Positions 23,922-33,760 of a stretch of DNA of 64,000 bases are shown piece after piece. The stretch is from Diphasiastrum complanatum. Its lineage: Eukaryota; Streptophyta; Lycopodiopsida; Lycopodiales; Lycopodiaceae. The notes beneath the pieces were generated by a model. That model worked only from the letters and a program-made list of their open reading frames with translations, did no database searches and was not told the origin of the DNA. The stretch covers positions 26,339,462 to 26,403,461 of the forward strand of contig CM055113.1 in the NCBI GenBank assembly GCA_029204225.1, written 5' to 3'. The translations under genes and the position numbers were made by a program. Every line of letters begins with the position of its first letter. The first letter of the stretch is position 1.

Positions 23922-24658
23922 TGTGAAGAATTGAAAAAGATTATCTATGTTAGATATAGGGGTCTTATGTTTTTTACATCAAGCATCTAGGTGTAGGATG
24001 TTGATAGGAATAAATTTGGAATAGATGGCAAATTATGCATTTCCACTTGTAATGCCACTATTGAGCCAAAATAGAGTAAGAGGCTAAACACGTGCCAATT
24101 AGAGTGTAGACAAGTGTAAAGCTTTTGTTTGATGAATTCCAGGAGGTCCAATAAGATTTATAGGTGGAACCTTGTGAGGTCCAATAGGAAATTGAGGTGT
24201 GCTTGAATATAGTCCAATAGAATTAAGAGGTGCATGGATGAATGATCCAATAGGATCAAGAGGTGACAAAATATGGTCCAATCATAGTTAAGTATAGTGG
24301 TAGCTCGTGGACCTACTAGTATCATTGTACTCCTCATTTTGAATCTAATTGATTTGTTGATTTCATGGATTTTGTGAGTTATTGGATTTCTAGCTTTATC
24401 TCTCTACTCGAGAGCTCATGATGCATTTTCTCTCTCTACCCGAAGAGAGCAGCTTGTTTTTACTTGGATTATTTTTTGAATACTTCCCACACATGTGAGT
24501 GAGAGTTGGAAGTGATTGAATGCATGTAGTAGTGTGTTTTTGCCATAGGATCTAAGGTTGATTTTGAATCTCAATCTAGTCTTGATCTTGGTGCATCTAC
24601 ACACCTTAGGAGATCACAAGTACATGCTGTGGACAATCCACACGTGTGAAATTCAACA
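23922..24658 (+). repeat. Copia-2A 3' LTR (737 bp)
   Basis: Starts TGTGAAGAATTG after the PPT and ends AAATTCAACA at 24658. Matches, in reverse complement, the two LTRs of Copia-2B (59240-59976 and 61803-62540) and the LTR tail at 63717-63965. A CACACGTGTGAAATTC motif with the palindrome CACACGTGTG lies near the 3' end. Confidence 0.94.
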
Positions 24659-24907
24659 ATGAAGTTCGACAAAGCCTTGGACCCGTTCATGCATCCAGGT
24701 AGCTCTTTTAGAGCCTTTTCGACTGGGCATTGAGCAAAATATCTCCAACACTTTGGTATACAATCGTATCCTTTTGGAATGGCTAACAATTCTTACCTTG
24801 GAACAAGCCTCAGCCACATTTAGAAAAATCAAACACAGCAACAAACATGTCATTTGTCTTCTCCTGGCAACATCCATTATTTTGGAGCTACATGGAACAA
24901 CATACAT
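24659..24907 (-). pseudogene. Harbinger transposase copy A, N-terminal part
   Basis: Minus strand from ATG at 24907: MYVVPCSS, MDVARRRQMTCLL and SRKGSKRATWMHERVQGF, reaching VELH at the Copia-2A boundary. It matches 58991-59239 nearly base for base. Family HARBI1 proteins begin with a short region ending in a W-x-x-E motif before the helix-turn-helix; that is what is seen. The continuation (LPGSYTDKML...) is deleted here. The alternative ATG at MDVARR (24877) is equally possible as the start. Confidence 0.75.
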
Positions 24908-25008
24908 CAATTACGACATTGAATAGGTAAGCATTGTATGGAAACACTAGTAGTATAGCAGAATGGAAGCACAACCAATACCATTTTGCACACACACACA
25001 TAACACGT

Positions 25009-25185
<177 letters not shown>

Positions 25186-25370
25186 ATGACTGAGAAATGG
25201 ATGCTCAACCATCAAAAACACTTGTTCTACAAAAATGCTTGCATTGGATTGTTTGTTACAGTTCATACCACTTAAAAAAGTGCATATCCAACCTACCAAA
25301 TTCTCCTTATCTACAACTCTTATATTGCAACAAAACCGTCCAAATGACACAACAACAATCAAGCATGCCG

Positions 25371-25374
<4 letters not shown>

Positions 25375-25457
<83 letters not shown>
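25375..25457 (+). repeat. (CT)n microsatellite, about 83 bp
   Basis: CT run between AAAA and ATACAAGTTACC. In copy B the same site (58533-58558) has only about 13 units. Confidence 0.97.
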
Positions 25458-25460
<3 letters not shown>

Positions 25461-25773
25461 CAAGTTACCAATCTATCTCTCCATATCATTCATATAAAGC
25501 ACGATATGAAACACCAACAACTTGAATATAGAAAGATGTTAACAACGTCAACAATACCATGGCCATGTGAACTTTCCAATCACTCCATCTTCACTCTAAC
25601 AATAGAGGATACACAAACAGTTTCCAAATAGTTCATACACTAATCCAGGCACAATAAAGCATGAATATTTCTAAACTTGTTCCATAAAACTCCAACCAAC
25701 TTTCTAACTACATCATGTCTACTCCATCAATGAGAACATAAATATAATTTATACCAAACAAACAAAAAACTCT

Positions 25774-26513
25774 CTATGCATGCTTCATAAAACTACAAAT
25801 AACATCTTTGAGCTCCTTCAAAACATCCAGTCTAGCCTGTTCAAATTCTCTTGCTACTTTTTCCTTCTCAATTTCATGTTTGGCCAAGTTGACTATTGCA
25901 TCTTCGATATTCTCCAAGGAGCGTTTGTCCCTCATTTTTTCATTTGCTATTTTGCTCTTGTCCACCCGCCTCTCTATGCCCACAGGTTCATCACTTGGTT
26001 TCCCTGATGGAAGACCCTCATTATTGGTTTCCATTTCGACTTCTTCCTCCACATCAATAGAACTAACATGTGCATGGCACACGACATGTGCTCTGTTGTG
26101 CATATATTGATCAATAATGTCGAAGTGCTTACATTTTGTGGATCTTTCGTTTCCGGAAATACTATTAGCCAGTTTGTCTTCCTTGTATTCTTTGTAAATC
26201 GTCTTCCATTTTTTTCGACAAGCTTCAACATCTTTATCAAAGTCGGGGCAAGTTGAGCAAAGTTGTACGAACAATTTGTGCCAAACATCAATGCCTTGTT
26301 TTGGTGGCTTCAGAAACTCTTCTTGCATTTGTCCCCGAACGGGACCCTTTTCCTTTTCATGTTTGATTGTGTTTCTGCTTGTGTCTCATTGCCCTGTTGC
26401 AAATTAAAATCTATATGTAGCCCTGGAAAAGTTCTTTTGGCCACAGTTCGTCGTAATGCCAAGTTTTGCAATTGTGTGGATTGTGTGGATGGAACGTATT
26501 CCGAGTCATCCAA
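25774..26513 (-). pseudogene. Harbinger ORF1 (Myb/trihelix-like DNA-binding protein) copy A, with internal deletion
   Basis: Minus-strand counterpart of the intact ORF at 57396-58217. N-terminal DDSEYVPSTQSTQ starts at 26513 (a TTG-opened frame), reaches NMKRKRV, and then a deletion of about 100 bp joins directly to the sequence for GQMQEEFLKPPKQG in another frame. It therefore loses the first helix of the trihelix domain (HWVVNLIHVRG in copy B). From 26328 the frame is open to 25774: DVWHKLFVQLCSTCPDFDKD, CRKKWKTIYKEYKEDK, then an acidic middle and a Lys/Glu-rich C-terminal coiled coil. ORF1 proteins bind the transposon ends and bring in the transposase. Confidence 0.85.
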
Positions 26514-28190
26514 AGTATGTTGGCTCCATCTTGTTGCTCACTACAATCGTCAAAAGGCCTATACGAAACAAATCTAGATGCCATGTCCAACAAGTAGTCG
26601 TGTGAACCTACAAATGTCAACATCCATATTGTAAACATTGGGTATCAAGCACTCTTGAGCAAATACGGACATAAACTATTGCTAATTAATGGTAGATTGT
26701 TTACAAATTTGTAACCCTGAACATCCACAATATTAAAACCAAGACATGACGTCCACCCAAGCAATAATTGTTTTCTTAGCACATACATGCATGTAAGTCA
26801 TGACAACATAAGCTTTGACGCACACAACATAAATGTCAGGCTGAGGGCAAGGGCATTGAAATTTAGAAAAGTTTGAGCGCTGAGATTTCTGATAGTGCCT
26901 TCCCAGTTGTCGAGGGCATCACACTTGTGAAGCTCTCTTACAAAATGTCTCTGGCAAAGGATGTTAATTATAACCCCAAGCTTATAGAATCAGCAAACGA
27001 CATTAGATCAGCAATGGTTGTGCCTGCCTTATGTAGTTTATTTTATAGCAGCAGCTCATTTTGGCGGGTCTCCTCTGGCAGCCACAGTCCTCCTTTCTAA
27101 GTTTAAATCTAGTCTTTCAATTCCACTGCCAAACTTAGTTGCCTTCTTTCTTGTCTGTCTCTTTGTCTATGTGTGTGTGTCTCCCAATCTCTACCGTGCT
27201 TGCACACACAGACAACAAAAAAGAGCTGTAGAAGTAGTGTGCAGTGGCTGGGGAGGTAGTAGCAAGTAGCAAGAGGTGATTGCTACAATCGCAAGAGGTA
27301 GTAGCTTGTAGCAAGAGCTGGTTGCACTTGCTAGCTTCGATCCATAGATGGTAGGAGAAGCATAAGTTTTAGAGTACTAGCAGCTAGCAGCTCAAGGCCC
27401 ATCCTTGGACTGTTGCAGAACAAGACACTACCCAGTGATGTCCAGCATGGAAGCTGAACCTTTATGGAGCTCGCTTAACATGATGCCACAATGCAAGTGT
27501 AAACTTGCATTGTCCCAAGCTCCAGCAATCCAGGGCTTTTTTGTCCTCCAATATCTGGTTGAAATTGCCTACTTTGTAGTTATTTCATTTTCCTTCTGGG
27601 AATTACAAATCATATTTGTGCACTGTCAACAGAGGAACGTGGATAAACAAAGTTGTTGGTCATCAAGTGTGCCAATGGTGTTTAATAGCAGAGAACCAGA
27701 GAAAAAAAAACAAGTAATTCAAGACTCTGACAAAGTAGAGAAGAGACAAGAAATAGTAATTGAGCTCAAGACACCCACAGTACACGGATTCTCAACAAAT
27801 CCAAAAGATGAGTGACATCAAATGGAGTTAAACCAGCTAAGGAGAATGCCATCATTGTTTGATGCGGACAACAACTGCACGAGGGCGGCCAATTGTGCGT
27901 TGGAAAACTCTGCGCTGGAAATACTCGCAGCCATTCTCAATCCATGAAGCGCTGGGATTGGAACCATTCCCAATCCAGGAGTGTTGGAGTTGCAGAGGCA
28001 AGGACAACAAAAAAAACATGATTTGAAAAAGAGAATCAAGGATAGCTGTTGCCGCTGTTATTGGAGAAGATGATGATTCAATCGGCCAAGACGATGGAGA
28101 AGCAGCACCACGAGAGAACGGAGCAACCAACGATGTGCACAAAAAGCTTTTGGAAGTGGAAGCGGGAATGCATTCTAAACTAGCAGGAAC
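26514..28190. other. Harbinger 5' flank and unassigned DNA
   Basis: 26514 to about 27545 is inverted-duplicated at about 56481-57395 and probably includes the ORF1 promoter or 5' exon. I see no clear Harbinger terminal inverted repeat. A 123-bp block at 27212-27334 is also present in copy B but at a different place (56358-56480). 27546-28190 has no partner in the window and no recognisable coding; minus-strand open frames at 27818-28211 are serine-rich without family motifs. The junction with Gypsy-A2 lies near 28190. Confidence 0.55.
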
Positions 28191-28192
28191 AC

Positions 28193-29644
28193 TTGAGGGC
28201 AACAGTGACAACTCAGGTGACTGGCCTACTCCAAGAAATTAGGGAGAATTTTGGTGTAGATGCGTTGGAAAAGGACTTAATGATCGAATTCCAGCTGGGA
28301 AAGCCTCATAAACATTTCATTTGGAAAGATCAAATGGTTGTTTATAAACAACGCAGAGTATATGTCCTAGACAACATCAACCTGAGGAAGAAAGTCTTGC
28401 GAGAACATCATGACGTACTAGCCGCCGGGCATCCAGGGGTGAATCGCATGTATGAACTTCTCAAAAGAGGCTTCTATTGGCCAAGTATGTGGGCAGACGT
28501 TGAATCCTATGTGCAAACATGCCCGACATGTCAACAAGTGAAGGTGGAACCGCTACCTCCGGCTGGACTACTCCAACCATTATCGGTACCAGCATACCCA
28601 TGGGATTCGGTGAGCATGGATTTTATTGTTCAACTACCACGGTGCCAAGGCTTCGACTCAATTTATGTGGTGGTTGACTGGTTTTCAAAGCAAGTTCATC
28701 TAGTACCAACTAAAAGTTCAGTGACAGCTGAAGAAGTGGCAAGGTTATTTTTCAAATGTGTTTTCAAATACCACAGCCTGCCTAGAACGATTATTTCTGA
28801 CCGAGACACCAAGTTCGTCGGAAAGTTTTGGACTTGTCTATTTCGCCTCGTGGGAACCGGATTGAATTTCAGTACTGCATATCACCCTCAGACAGATGGG
28901 CAAACGGAGCGAGTCAATCGACAAATTGAACAATATTTACGAAATTATGTCGCTTGGGTGAACTACTTGGATATTCTCGAGTTTGCACATAACAACCAAG
29001 TGAACAGGTCTACTGGAAGGGCACCCTTCGAGATAAGCAATGGTCGGCTACCGATTGTTCCAAACTCTTTTCTTACAGGCGTGCAGGAAACACCAGTACC
29101 CACTGTAGAGGAATTCATCAATGAGTGGCACACAAAGCTGACAGAGGTGAAGGCATTTTTAGAGCAGTCACAAAGGAGTATGGCAGCTGACGTAAACCCA
29201 CATCGACGAGAACTAGAATTTGAGGAAGGTGATCAAGTATGGCTGAACACAAAGAACATTGCGTTACCAAAAGGTTTTTCTCATAAGTTCGCTCGACCTT
29301 ATGCGGGACCATATTATGTCACCAAGAAGATCAACCCAGTGGCTTACCGATTAGCGCTGCCATCCAGCTTGGATATACACAATGTGTTTCATATCTCATT
29401 ACTCAAACGGTACAAACCAGATGAGCGATTTGATCGGCAACACGAACTCCGTCACCCACCAACGACACTTGATGATACGAAGAGGCAGCTTGTACCAGAA
29501 CAAATATTGACACATAGAAAGCGAACTGGCGTTCAACGTGAATATCTAGTGAAGTGGCTACGGGCTCCACTTATTGCGGCTTCTTGGGAGTACAAAGACA
29601 AAATTAAGGAGGGAGCCCCTGAAGTACTAGCAGATTATCTGTAG
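28193..29644 (+). CDS. Gypsy-A2 integrase with chromodomain (partial polyprotein, 483 codons open)
   Basis: The open frame begins at a TTG (LRATVTTQ), so this is the C-terminal end of a truncated polyprotein, not a free-standing gene. HHCC zinc-binding: His72/73, His80, Cys110, Cys113 (TCPTCQQVK). Integrase catalytic triad: Asp143 in SMDFI, Asp203 in ISDRDTKF, Glu239 in QTERVNRQIE, spacing D-59-D-35-E. After the GDQVWL motif (about 346-351) and NVFHISLLK (about 398-406) comes a C-terminal chromodomain-like segment (LVPEQIL...REYLVKWL...SWEYKDKI, about 433-470). This places it among plant chromoviruses, whose chromodomain steers insertion to particular chromatin. The frame is undamaged throughout, so this copy decayed by truncation rather than by point mutation. 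Confidence 0.93.
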   Translation: MRATVTTQVTGLLQEIRENFGVDALEKDLMIEFQLGKPHKHFIWKDQMVVYKQRRVYVLDNINLRKKVLREHHDVLAAGHPGVNRMYELLKRGFYWPSMWADVESYVQTCPTCQQVKVEPLPPAGLLQPLSVPAYPWDSVSMDFIVQLPRCQGFDSIYVVVDWFSKQVHLVPTKSSVTAEEVARLFFKCVFKYHSLPRTIISDRDTKFVGKFWTCLFRLVGTGLNFSTAYHPQTDGQTERVNRQIEQYLRNYVAWVNYLDILEFAHNNQVNRSTGRAPFEISNGRLPIVPNSFLTGVQETPVPTVEEFINEWHTKLTEVKAFLEQSQRSMAADVNPHRRELEFEEGDQVWLNTKNIALPKGFSHKFARPYAGPYYVTKKINPVAYRLALPSSLDIHNVFHISLLKRYKPDERFDRQHELRHPPTTLDDTKRQLVPEQILTHRKRTGVQREYLVKWLRAPLIAASWEYKDKIKEGAPEVLADYL

Positions 29645-29957
29645 AAGAACCAACGCAATACCCATTTTCCCAGATCGGCACACAAAGCACTACCTTGCGG
29701 CATGCCTCCTACATAAACATTCATGGCCATTCTGAAGTTCAAGGAACTTCCTGGTATTTTTCTTAAGTTTGCCAATAAATCACTTGCAGCTTTACACAGG
29801 TTTTACATAAGTGAACTTTATCTACACTTTTCCTGAGCTACTGCCAATGTATTTTGTAATTCAAAGTTGTTAAGGCCGGTGAATTAAGCCCGTGCCATAC
29901 GTCCTAGGTCTAGTTTGGCCATGATGAGGACATCAGCTTTTTCAAACGAGGGGAGGA
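29645..29957 (+). other. Gypsy-A2 3' untranslated segment and polypurine tract
   Basis: Non-coding between the integrase stop (TAG at 29642-29644) and the LTR. The polypurine tract ACGAGGGGAGGA ends at 29957, directly before the TG of the LTR. It is the primer site for plus-strand DNA synthesis in this family and compares with GGTGGGGTGGA in Gypsy-B. Confidence 0.8.
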
Positions 29958-30876
29958 TGTTGTAAAGCTGACTCAGGTGCACCCAACGTGCCCTGTAAGA
30001 CTCTAAGGAGTGACACTCCCTAAGGTCCCAAAGCAAGTTAGAACGTCAAGGACTGAGCCTCCGACCTGTGGTGAGCCAGTCAAGTAGTCACAAGTCATGA
30101 GCTAGCTCTGGAGCTCGAGTCATGGCCTAGTCAGGAAGCAAGTTGATTCTGCCACCGGAACGGCTCCCGGGACCCATGTCCTGGAGCCAGACTGATTCTG
30201 CCAGGCTTGCCAGGCTCAATCAGCAAAATAAAAACTAAGTCCCAAAAAGCGTGCTTTACCAGAAAGCACTATGTTTCATAACAGAGGGGGTGCGCCGAAT
30301 CACAGCAAAACTATAGGGGGAGTCCGGCAGACAGAAACTTGGGCAGCTCAACCAGCGCCAGGAATCCAGTCGCTAGGTCTCAGCTCCCTCTACCAGCACG
30401 AGCCAGGCACAATGCCCAGCACGTGTTGGTGGCCCCGAGACCTGTCAGTCTATGTATGAATGTAACCTCTTCCAAATCTAATAAAGTTGATCCTTGGGGA
30501 TGATTACCATTTCGGTTTCACCTCCGGAAATGGTCCAAGTGGAAAGACCCTTACTACAACCTTTTTGCGTCGCTGGCGCCTAAGGGTCCCTGTCATCGAC
30601 AGGGGGCTTGCCGCTATGCCAATTGGTCAGTTTGGCGACCACTATGCCTTGGGTTTCATGTGTGGCTTGTCTTTGCCTTTGGGTTGCCTTTTGGGGACGG
30701 ATTCTGAGTTGACTTTCGGGTTGGTTGGGAATCTAATTTTCTTAAGTTTGAATGGTTAAGCTTGTTACGTTTTTGAGTTGGCTTTTACGTAAGTGCATGA
30801 TGGATGAATGTTAGACTTAAGCGCGTGTTGGGGAAACCGCTCAAGTCCCAGCACCCTTTGAGGCACCGGCGCAACA
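29958..30876 (+). repeat. Gypsy-A2 3' LTR (919 bp)
   Basis: Starts TGTTGTAAAGCTGACTC, ends CACCGGCGCAACA. An AATAAA signal lies at 30480-30485, about 40 bases after a run of cytosine-rich LTR sequence (TGTAACCTCTTCC). Open frames of 60-90 codons inside it are not genes. Collinear with 8292-7373. Confidence 0.92.
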
Positions 30877-31043
30877 CCTAGGGGAAGGCTCGAAGCCCTC
30901 GGGCCTTCCTCGCTGCTGGTCGGAGCCTGCCCGAGGGCTCCCGCCCTCGGGCAAGGGCCCTCCCAGCAAGGTAGGCCCTCAGGCATATTTCTTTATGGGA
31001 GTTTCAACACGCCCCTCACGATGAAAATCAATTTCTGAAAATC

Positions 31044-31051
<8 letters not shown>
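30877..31051. other. GC-rich hairpin segment between LTR and GH18 flank
   Basis: 30886-30970 is strikingly GC-rich in an AT-rich window. It holds a perfect 11-bp inverted repeat with a 4-base loop: TGCCCGAGGGC (30928-30938), TCCC, GCCCTCGGGCA (30943-30953). A weaker foldback GAAGGCTCG/CGGGCCTTC lies just before it. From about 30983 the sequence GCATATTTCTTTATGGGAG resumes DNA also seen at about 33258-33276. No coding is recognised. Confidence 0.6.

Positions 31052-31117
<66 letters not shown>
31052..31117 (+). repeat. (AG)n microsatellite, 66 bp
   Basis: AG run following ATCATGATATC, the same lead-in seen before the tracts at 4119 and 54868, and followed by CACTTTGACA as at 4237. It is the homologous tract in the GH18 flank; the inverted counterpart is the CT run 42170-42198. 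Confidence 0.97.
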
Positions 31118-31118
<1 letters not shown>

Positions 31119-31904
31119 ACTTTGACAATTTTTCTCCTTCAATATACAATTTTCTGGGTTTAGGGTTTACAATAGAATGCTAGACCTGGCAGCTAATCAA
31201 CACACACATATTTATAAAGTTTATGGACGGATCACATTCGAAATTTGCCTTTGCTTAGGATAAGGGTAGGTCCCTTTGGATAAGGGCAGACAAGTGACTA
31301 TACCTTGGTCGGCGGAGGTATGGAATCAAGTTACCCTTGGATAAGGGATACCCTTAGGATTAAGGGTATGTGACTTTAAATTAAGGTATTGGTGTCCTTG
31401 GTAAGAGGTATGGAACCTAGTGAGGTGTTTGAAAGTCATTACCATGGGTGTTTTGGCTATTTTTCTAAACCTTGGGCCTCAATCTTGAACCATATCACTT
31501 TATTGGTCTTGGACCAAAGTATACAAGCACAACTTGGGCAAAGGGACCTAGTAGGAGGGCGCACTTCCAAGGTGTCCATTGAGTTCCCAACTCCCACAAG
31601 AAAGATATTCAAAGAGTCATAGGTTATGGAAGAAGTCTCTTGACCTTCCATAAGCCTATGAAGGTTCTTTAACTCCCCTAGGCCTCTCTCTTTTTCATTA
31701 GTTGTGCATGGAACTCCATAGTGTATTGGAGGGTGCCATTTGCGATCTATACGAGGGGAGGAGGGCACCCATAGGGAGCAAGAGAGATCTCTTTTGTTTG
31801 CTATGCTTATGCTCTAGTGTGGCTACTAGTGTATAGAGTGTTTTATTGTGTGTAGTATGCTTTGGGTTTGGATCTTGCTTATCACAACTACATATATGTG
31901 TGTT

Positions 31905-32300
31905 TTGCCACGCGACGCTGCCACACGAACCCGATACTTAGCCGAGATTTTGACATTTTTCTTATGCGTGGCATTGCCACGCATGGCATATCCACACCAA
32001 AACCTTTTCGAGGACCCTGTCGGTGAAATCTAGGCTGGAGGTGAGGTCCGGCAAAAGAATTTTAATTCTGCGTGGCACTGCCACGCAAAATTTTTTAAAC
32101 TAAAACTTGAAATATGAGCGCCAAAATATGTCGACATGGCACAGCCACGCGTGGAAGTGCCACGTACGGTTGTTATTTAACCAATTTTCATGTGACATGA
32201 TTTTTTTGGGATTTGCCATGCCTGGCAGTGCCATGCGTGGCAAATCTCCAGAGAAAATTCCAGAGCGATGGCTTTTTTGATTGCCACACATGGCAAAATT
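31905..32300. repeat. Cluster of spaced GCCACGC/GCGTGGC palindromes
   Basis: At least five near-perfect dyads of one theme in 400 bp: TGCGTGGCATTGCCACGCA (31965-31983), TGCGTGGCACTGCCACGCA (32069-32087), a compound dyad of TGGCACAGCCACGCGTGG and AGTGCCACG (32137-32164), an extended dyad ATTTGCCATGCCTGG ... GCGTGGCAAAT (32211-32245), and TTGCCACACATGGCAA (32281-32296). Related half-sites occur at 31907-31930. The arms are 8-16 bp with a 1-3 base centre. They are not explained by any element I can name. They could be protein-binding dyads, hairpins in a transcript, or the signature of an unknown repeat. Confidence 0.75.
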
Positions 32301-33368
32301 TGTCAAAAAATATACCCTGATTTTGCCTAAGAGCTTCTTGATAATTCTTTCTATTTGGGCAAGTGGTATCTTCTACAACACACTGTACATTCAAATACTG
32401 AAGCTGGAAGCTTTGGGCATCTACATACGTATAGAAGGTAAAATTCTAAACCACACTACATGTTCAGATTGCATGAGTAAAAAAGATGAGTGCATATACT
32501 CAAAAGAAAACACATCTTACCTGATCTCTTACATGAGACACCATTACGATCGTCTACATGGACCACTTTTCAGGTGTACTGCACGATTCACAGTTGTATG
32601 AATGGCTTCAAATTTGATCAGACTCGTCTGCCAAGTAATTGCAACCTCTACCTTAGGCGACACTCCGCTAATTGTCTCTTCTTACACCTCATAAAGCCAC
32701 TTGTTGTGGTTGTAGCCCATTCACGAAAGCTATTGCCTTTACAATAGAATGCTAGACCTGGCTGATCAACACACACATACTTATAAAGTTTATGAACAGA
32801 TCACATTCGGAATTTGCCTTTGCTTAGGATCATGCAAAAGATAATAAATAGCTTTTGCTTTTTGCTCATGCAATTTGCACTTCGACATACTAATTTTGAA
32901 ATGGCAACAATGGATGTTTCTTTAGTAGCCCTCAATTGATGATGGTTCAGCCTTAAAAATTAAGACCACTACCACATATTAATATCCTTTAACGTTGACT
33001 TTGTATCAAACTCCGTGGTTGACCGACCTCAACACATAGTATTTATTGCCTTTTGCAAGGCAAGGCCAAAAAGCAATGAGGTAAAGGTGATGTTGCCCAA
33101 GTTGGGTAACGAGCATTTAACCAATTGGGAAAAAACAAAATTGAGGCACATATGTTCTTATTCTTAGACGCATGCAAGAGACTACCCTTGCTCTTTCCTT
33201 AACGCTGAAAAAATAGTCGCAAATGCAGATTCATTCACGTAAGGTGAACTTGGTGCATATTTCTTTATGGGAGTTTCAACACGCCCCGTATAATAATGCT
33301 TCTTGGTTTCCAAGGGGAGGCTCGAACCTGGGACCAAAGAAATCCCCCGTATAATAATGGATAGACAA

Positions 33369-33391
33369 GCTTGTAAAGGTAGCTTTACAAC
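33369..33391 (+). repeat. Stray Gypsy-B LTR terminus (about 23 bp)
   Basis: AGCTTGTAAAGGTAGCTTTA then CAACA is identical to the end of the Gypsy-B LTR at 13587-13610. It is embedded between two copies of the TTTCCAAGGGGAGGCTCGAA-type SINE segment. Too short to be an element; it looks like a scar or template-switch remnant. Confidence 0.6.
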
Positions 33392-33475
33392 AGTTTCCAA
33401 GGGAGGCTCGAACTTGGGACCAAAGAAACTTTGGATGCCAAGTTAACCAACTAGGCCAACCCCTTTGGGCCCCCT
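33388..33475 (-). mobile_element. tRNA-derived SINE-like fragment
   Basis: On the minus strand, GGTTGGCCTAGTTGGTTAA (about 33461-33443) fits a Pol III A box. About 30 bases later, GGTCCCAAGTTCGAGCCTCC (about 33421-33402) fits a B box (GTTCGA core). The overall shape is a tRNA head. A second B-box copy, CAGGTTCGAGCCTCC, lies about 100 bp away (33314-33328) in a partly duplicated segment. The block is absent from the inverted counterpart (41543-41620), so it was added to, or lost from, one promoter copy. No cloverleaf good enough for a working tRNA gene was seen. Confidence 0.6.
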
Positions 33476-33570
33476 ATAATAATGGATAGACTAAGTCAAG
33501 CAACTGACTTAGTTGCTCTATTCCACAACATTAGACGCGAATTCCGCTGCCCCAAGTCTTCACGAGCCCA

Positions 33571-33578
33571 TATAAATA
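33571..33578 (+). promoter_or_regulatory. TATA box of the GH18 gene
   Basis: TATAAATA 183 bp upstream of the ATG at 33761, set in CCCATATAAATAAAATGTGC. The inverted promoter duplicate keeps it exactly (plus TATTTATA at 41463-41470). The transcription start is expected about 30 bp downstream, giving a 5' UTR of about 150 bp; the repeated CTGCACTGCACTGCTCTGC motif lies in it. Confidence 0.7.
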
Positions 33579-33760
33579 AAATGTGCTCTTCCCTACTGTC
33601 ATTCACAAATTCCCAAGCATAATTGCACTGCACTGCACTGCTCTGCTCCATCTCATAATTCATATCCCCTCGTCGTCTCATCTGTGAGCCCACAATTCGT
33701 CAACATACCATATATACATACAGCACTACTCTAGTAAAGGCTGATTCAGAAATTATTCCG

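Larger units (their letters stand above)
20813..24658 (+). mobile_element. Copia-2A: 5'-truncated Ty1/copia element in Harbinger copy A
   Basis: Begins abruptly at 20813 inside gag (LRVKDIHRELAW) and runs through pol to a PPT (TTTAGGAGGAG, 23911-23921) and a complete 3' LTR (23922-24658). The 5' LTR, PBS and gag N-terminus are missing, together with about 300 bp of the Harbinger transposase that should lie beside them. A single deletion therefore removed both. The right flank (24659 on) is the Harbinger transposase N-terminus, the same junction as Copia-2B/59239 in the inverted copy, which shows that one insertion was duplicated. Confidence 0.9.
28191..30876 (+). mobile_element. Gypsy-A2: 3' half of a chromovirus (integrase, chromodomain, 3' LTR)
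   Basis: 5'-truncated Ty3/gypsy element: integrase frame 28193-29644, non-coding 29645-29944, PPT ACGAGGGGAGGA (29946-29957), 3' LTR 29958-30876. Gag, protease and most of RT-RNase H are missing. The LTR equals that of Gypsy-A1, so the two fragments, 20 kb apart and in opposite orientation, represent the two ends of one family. Right flank 30877 is a GC-rich segment; no target-site duplication can be tested because the left end is lost. Confidence 0.9.
31118..33480. other. 5' flank of the GH18 gene (duplicated in part)
   Basis: No coding recognised. 31118-31250 and 32735-33250 recur inverted at about 41620-42169, where the intervening 31250-32735 is absent, so that block is an insertion here or a deletion there. 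Within it are a GGATAAGGG-repeat-rich stretch (31255-31420), a palindrome cluster (31905-32300), and a segment shared with 4519-4766 (32315-32562). A telo-box-like GGGTTTAGGGTTT lies at 31157-31169. Confidence 0.6.

Noticed and set aside
27818-28211. 119-codon minus-strand serine-rich ORF
   Set aside because: No family motif, no duplicate in the other arm, lies at the edge of a truncated gypsy element.
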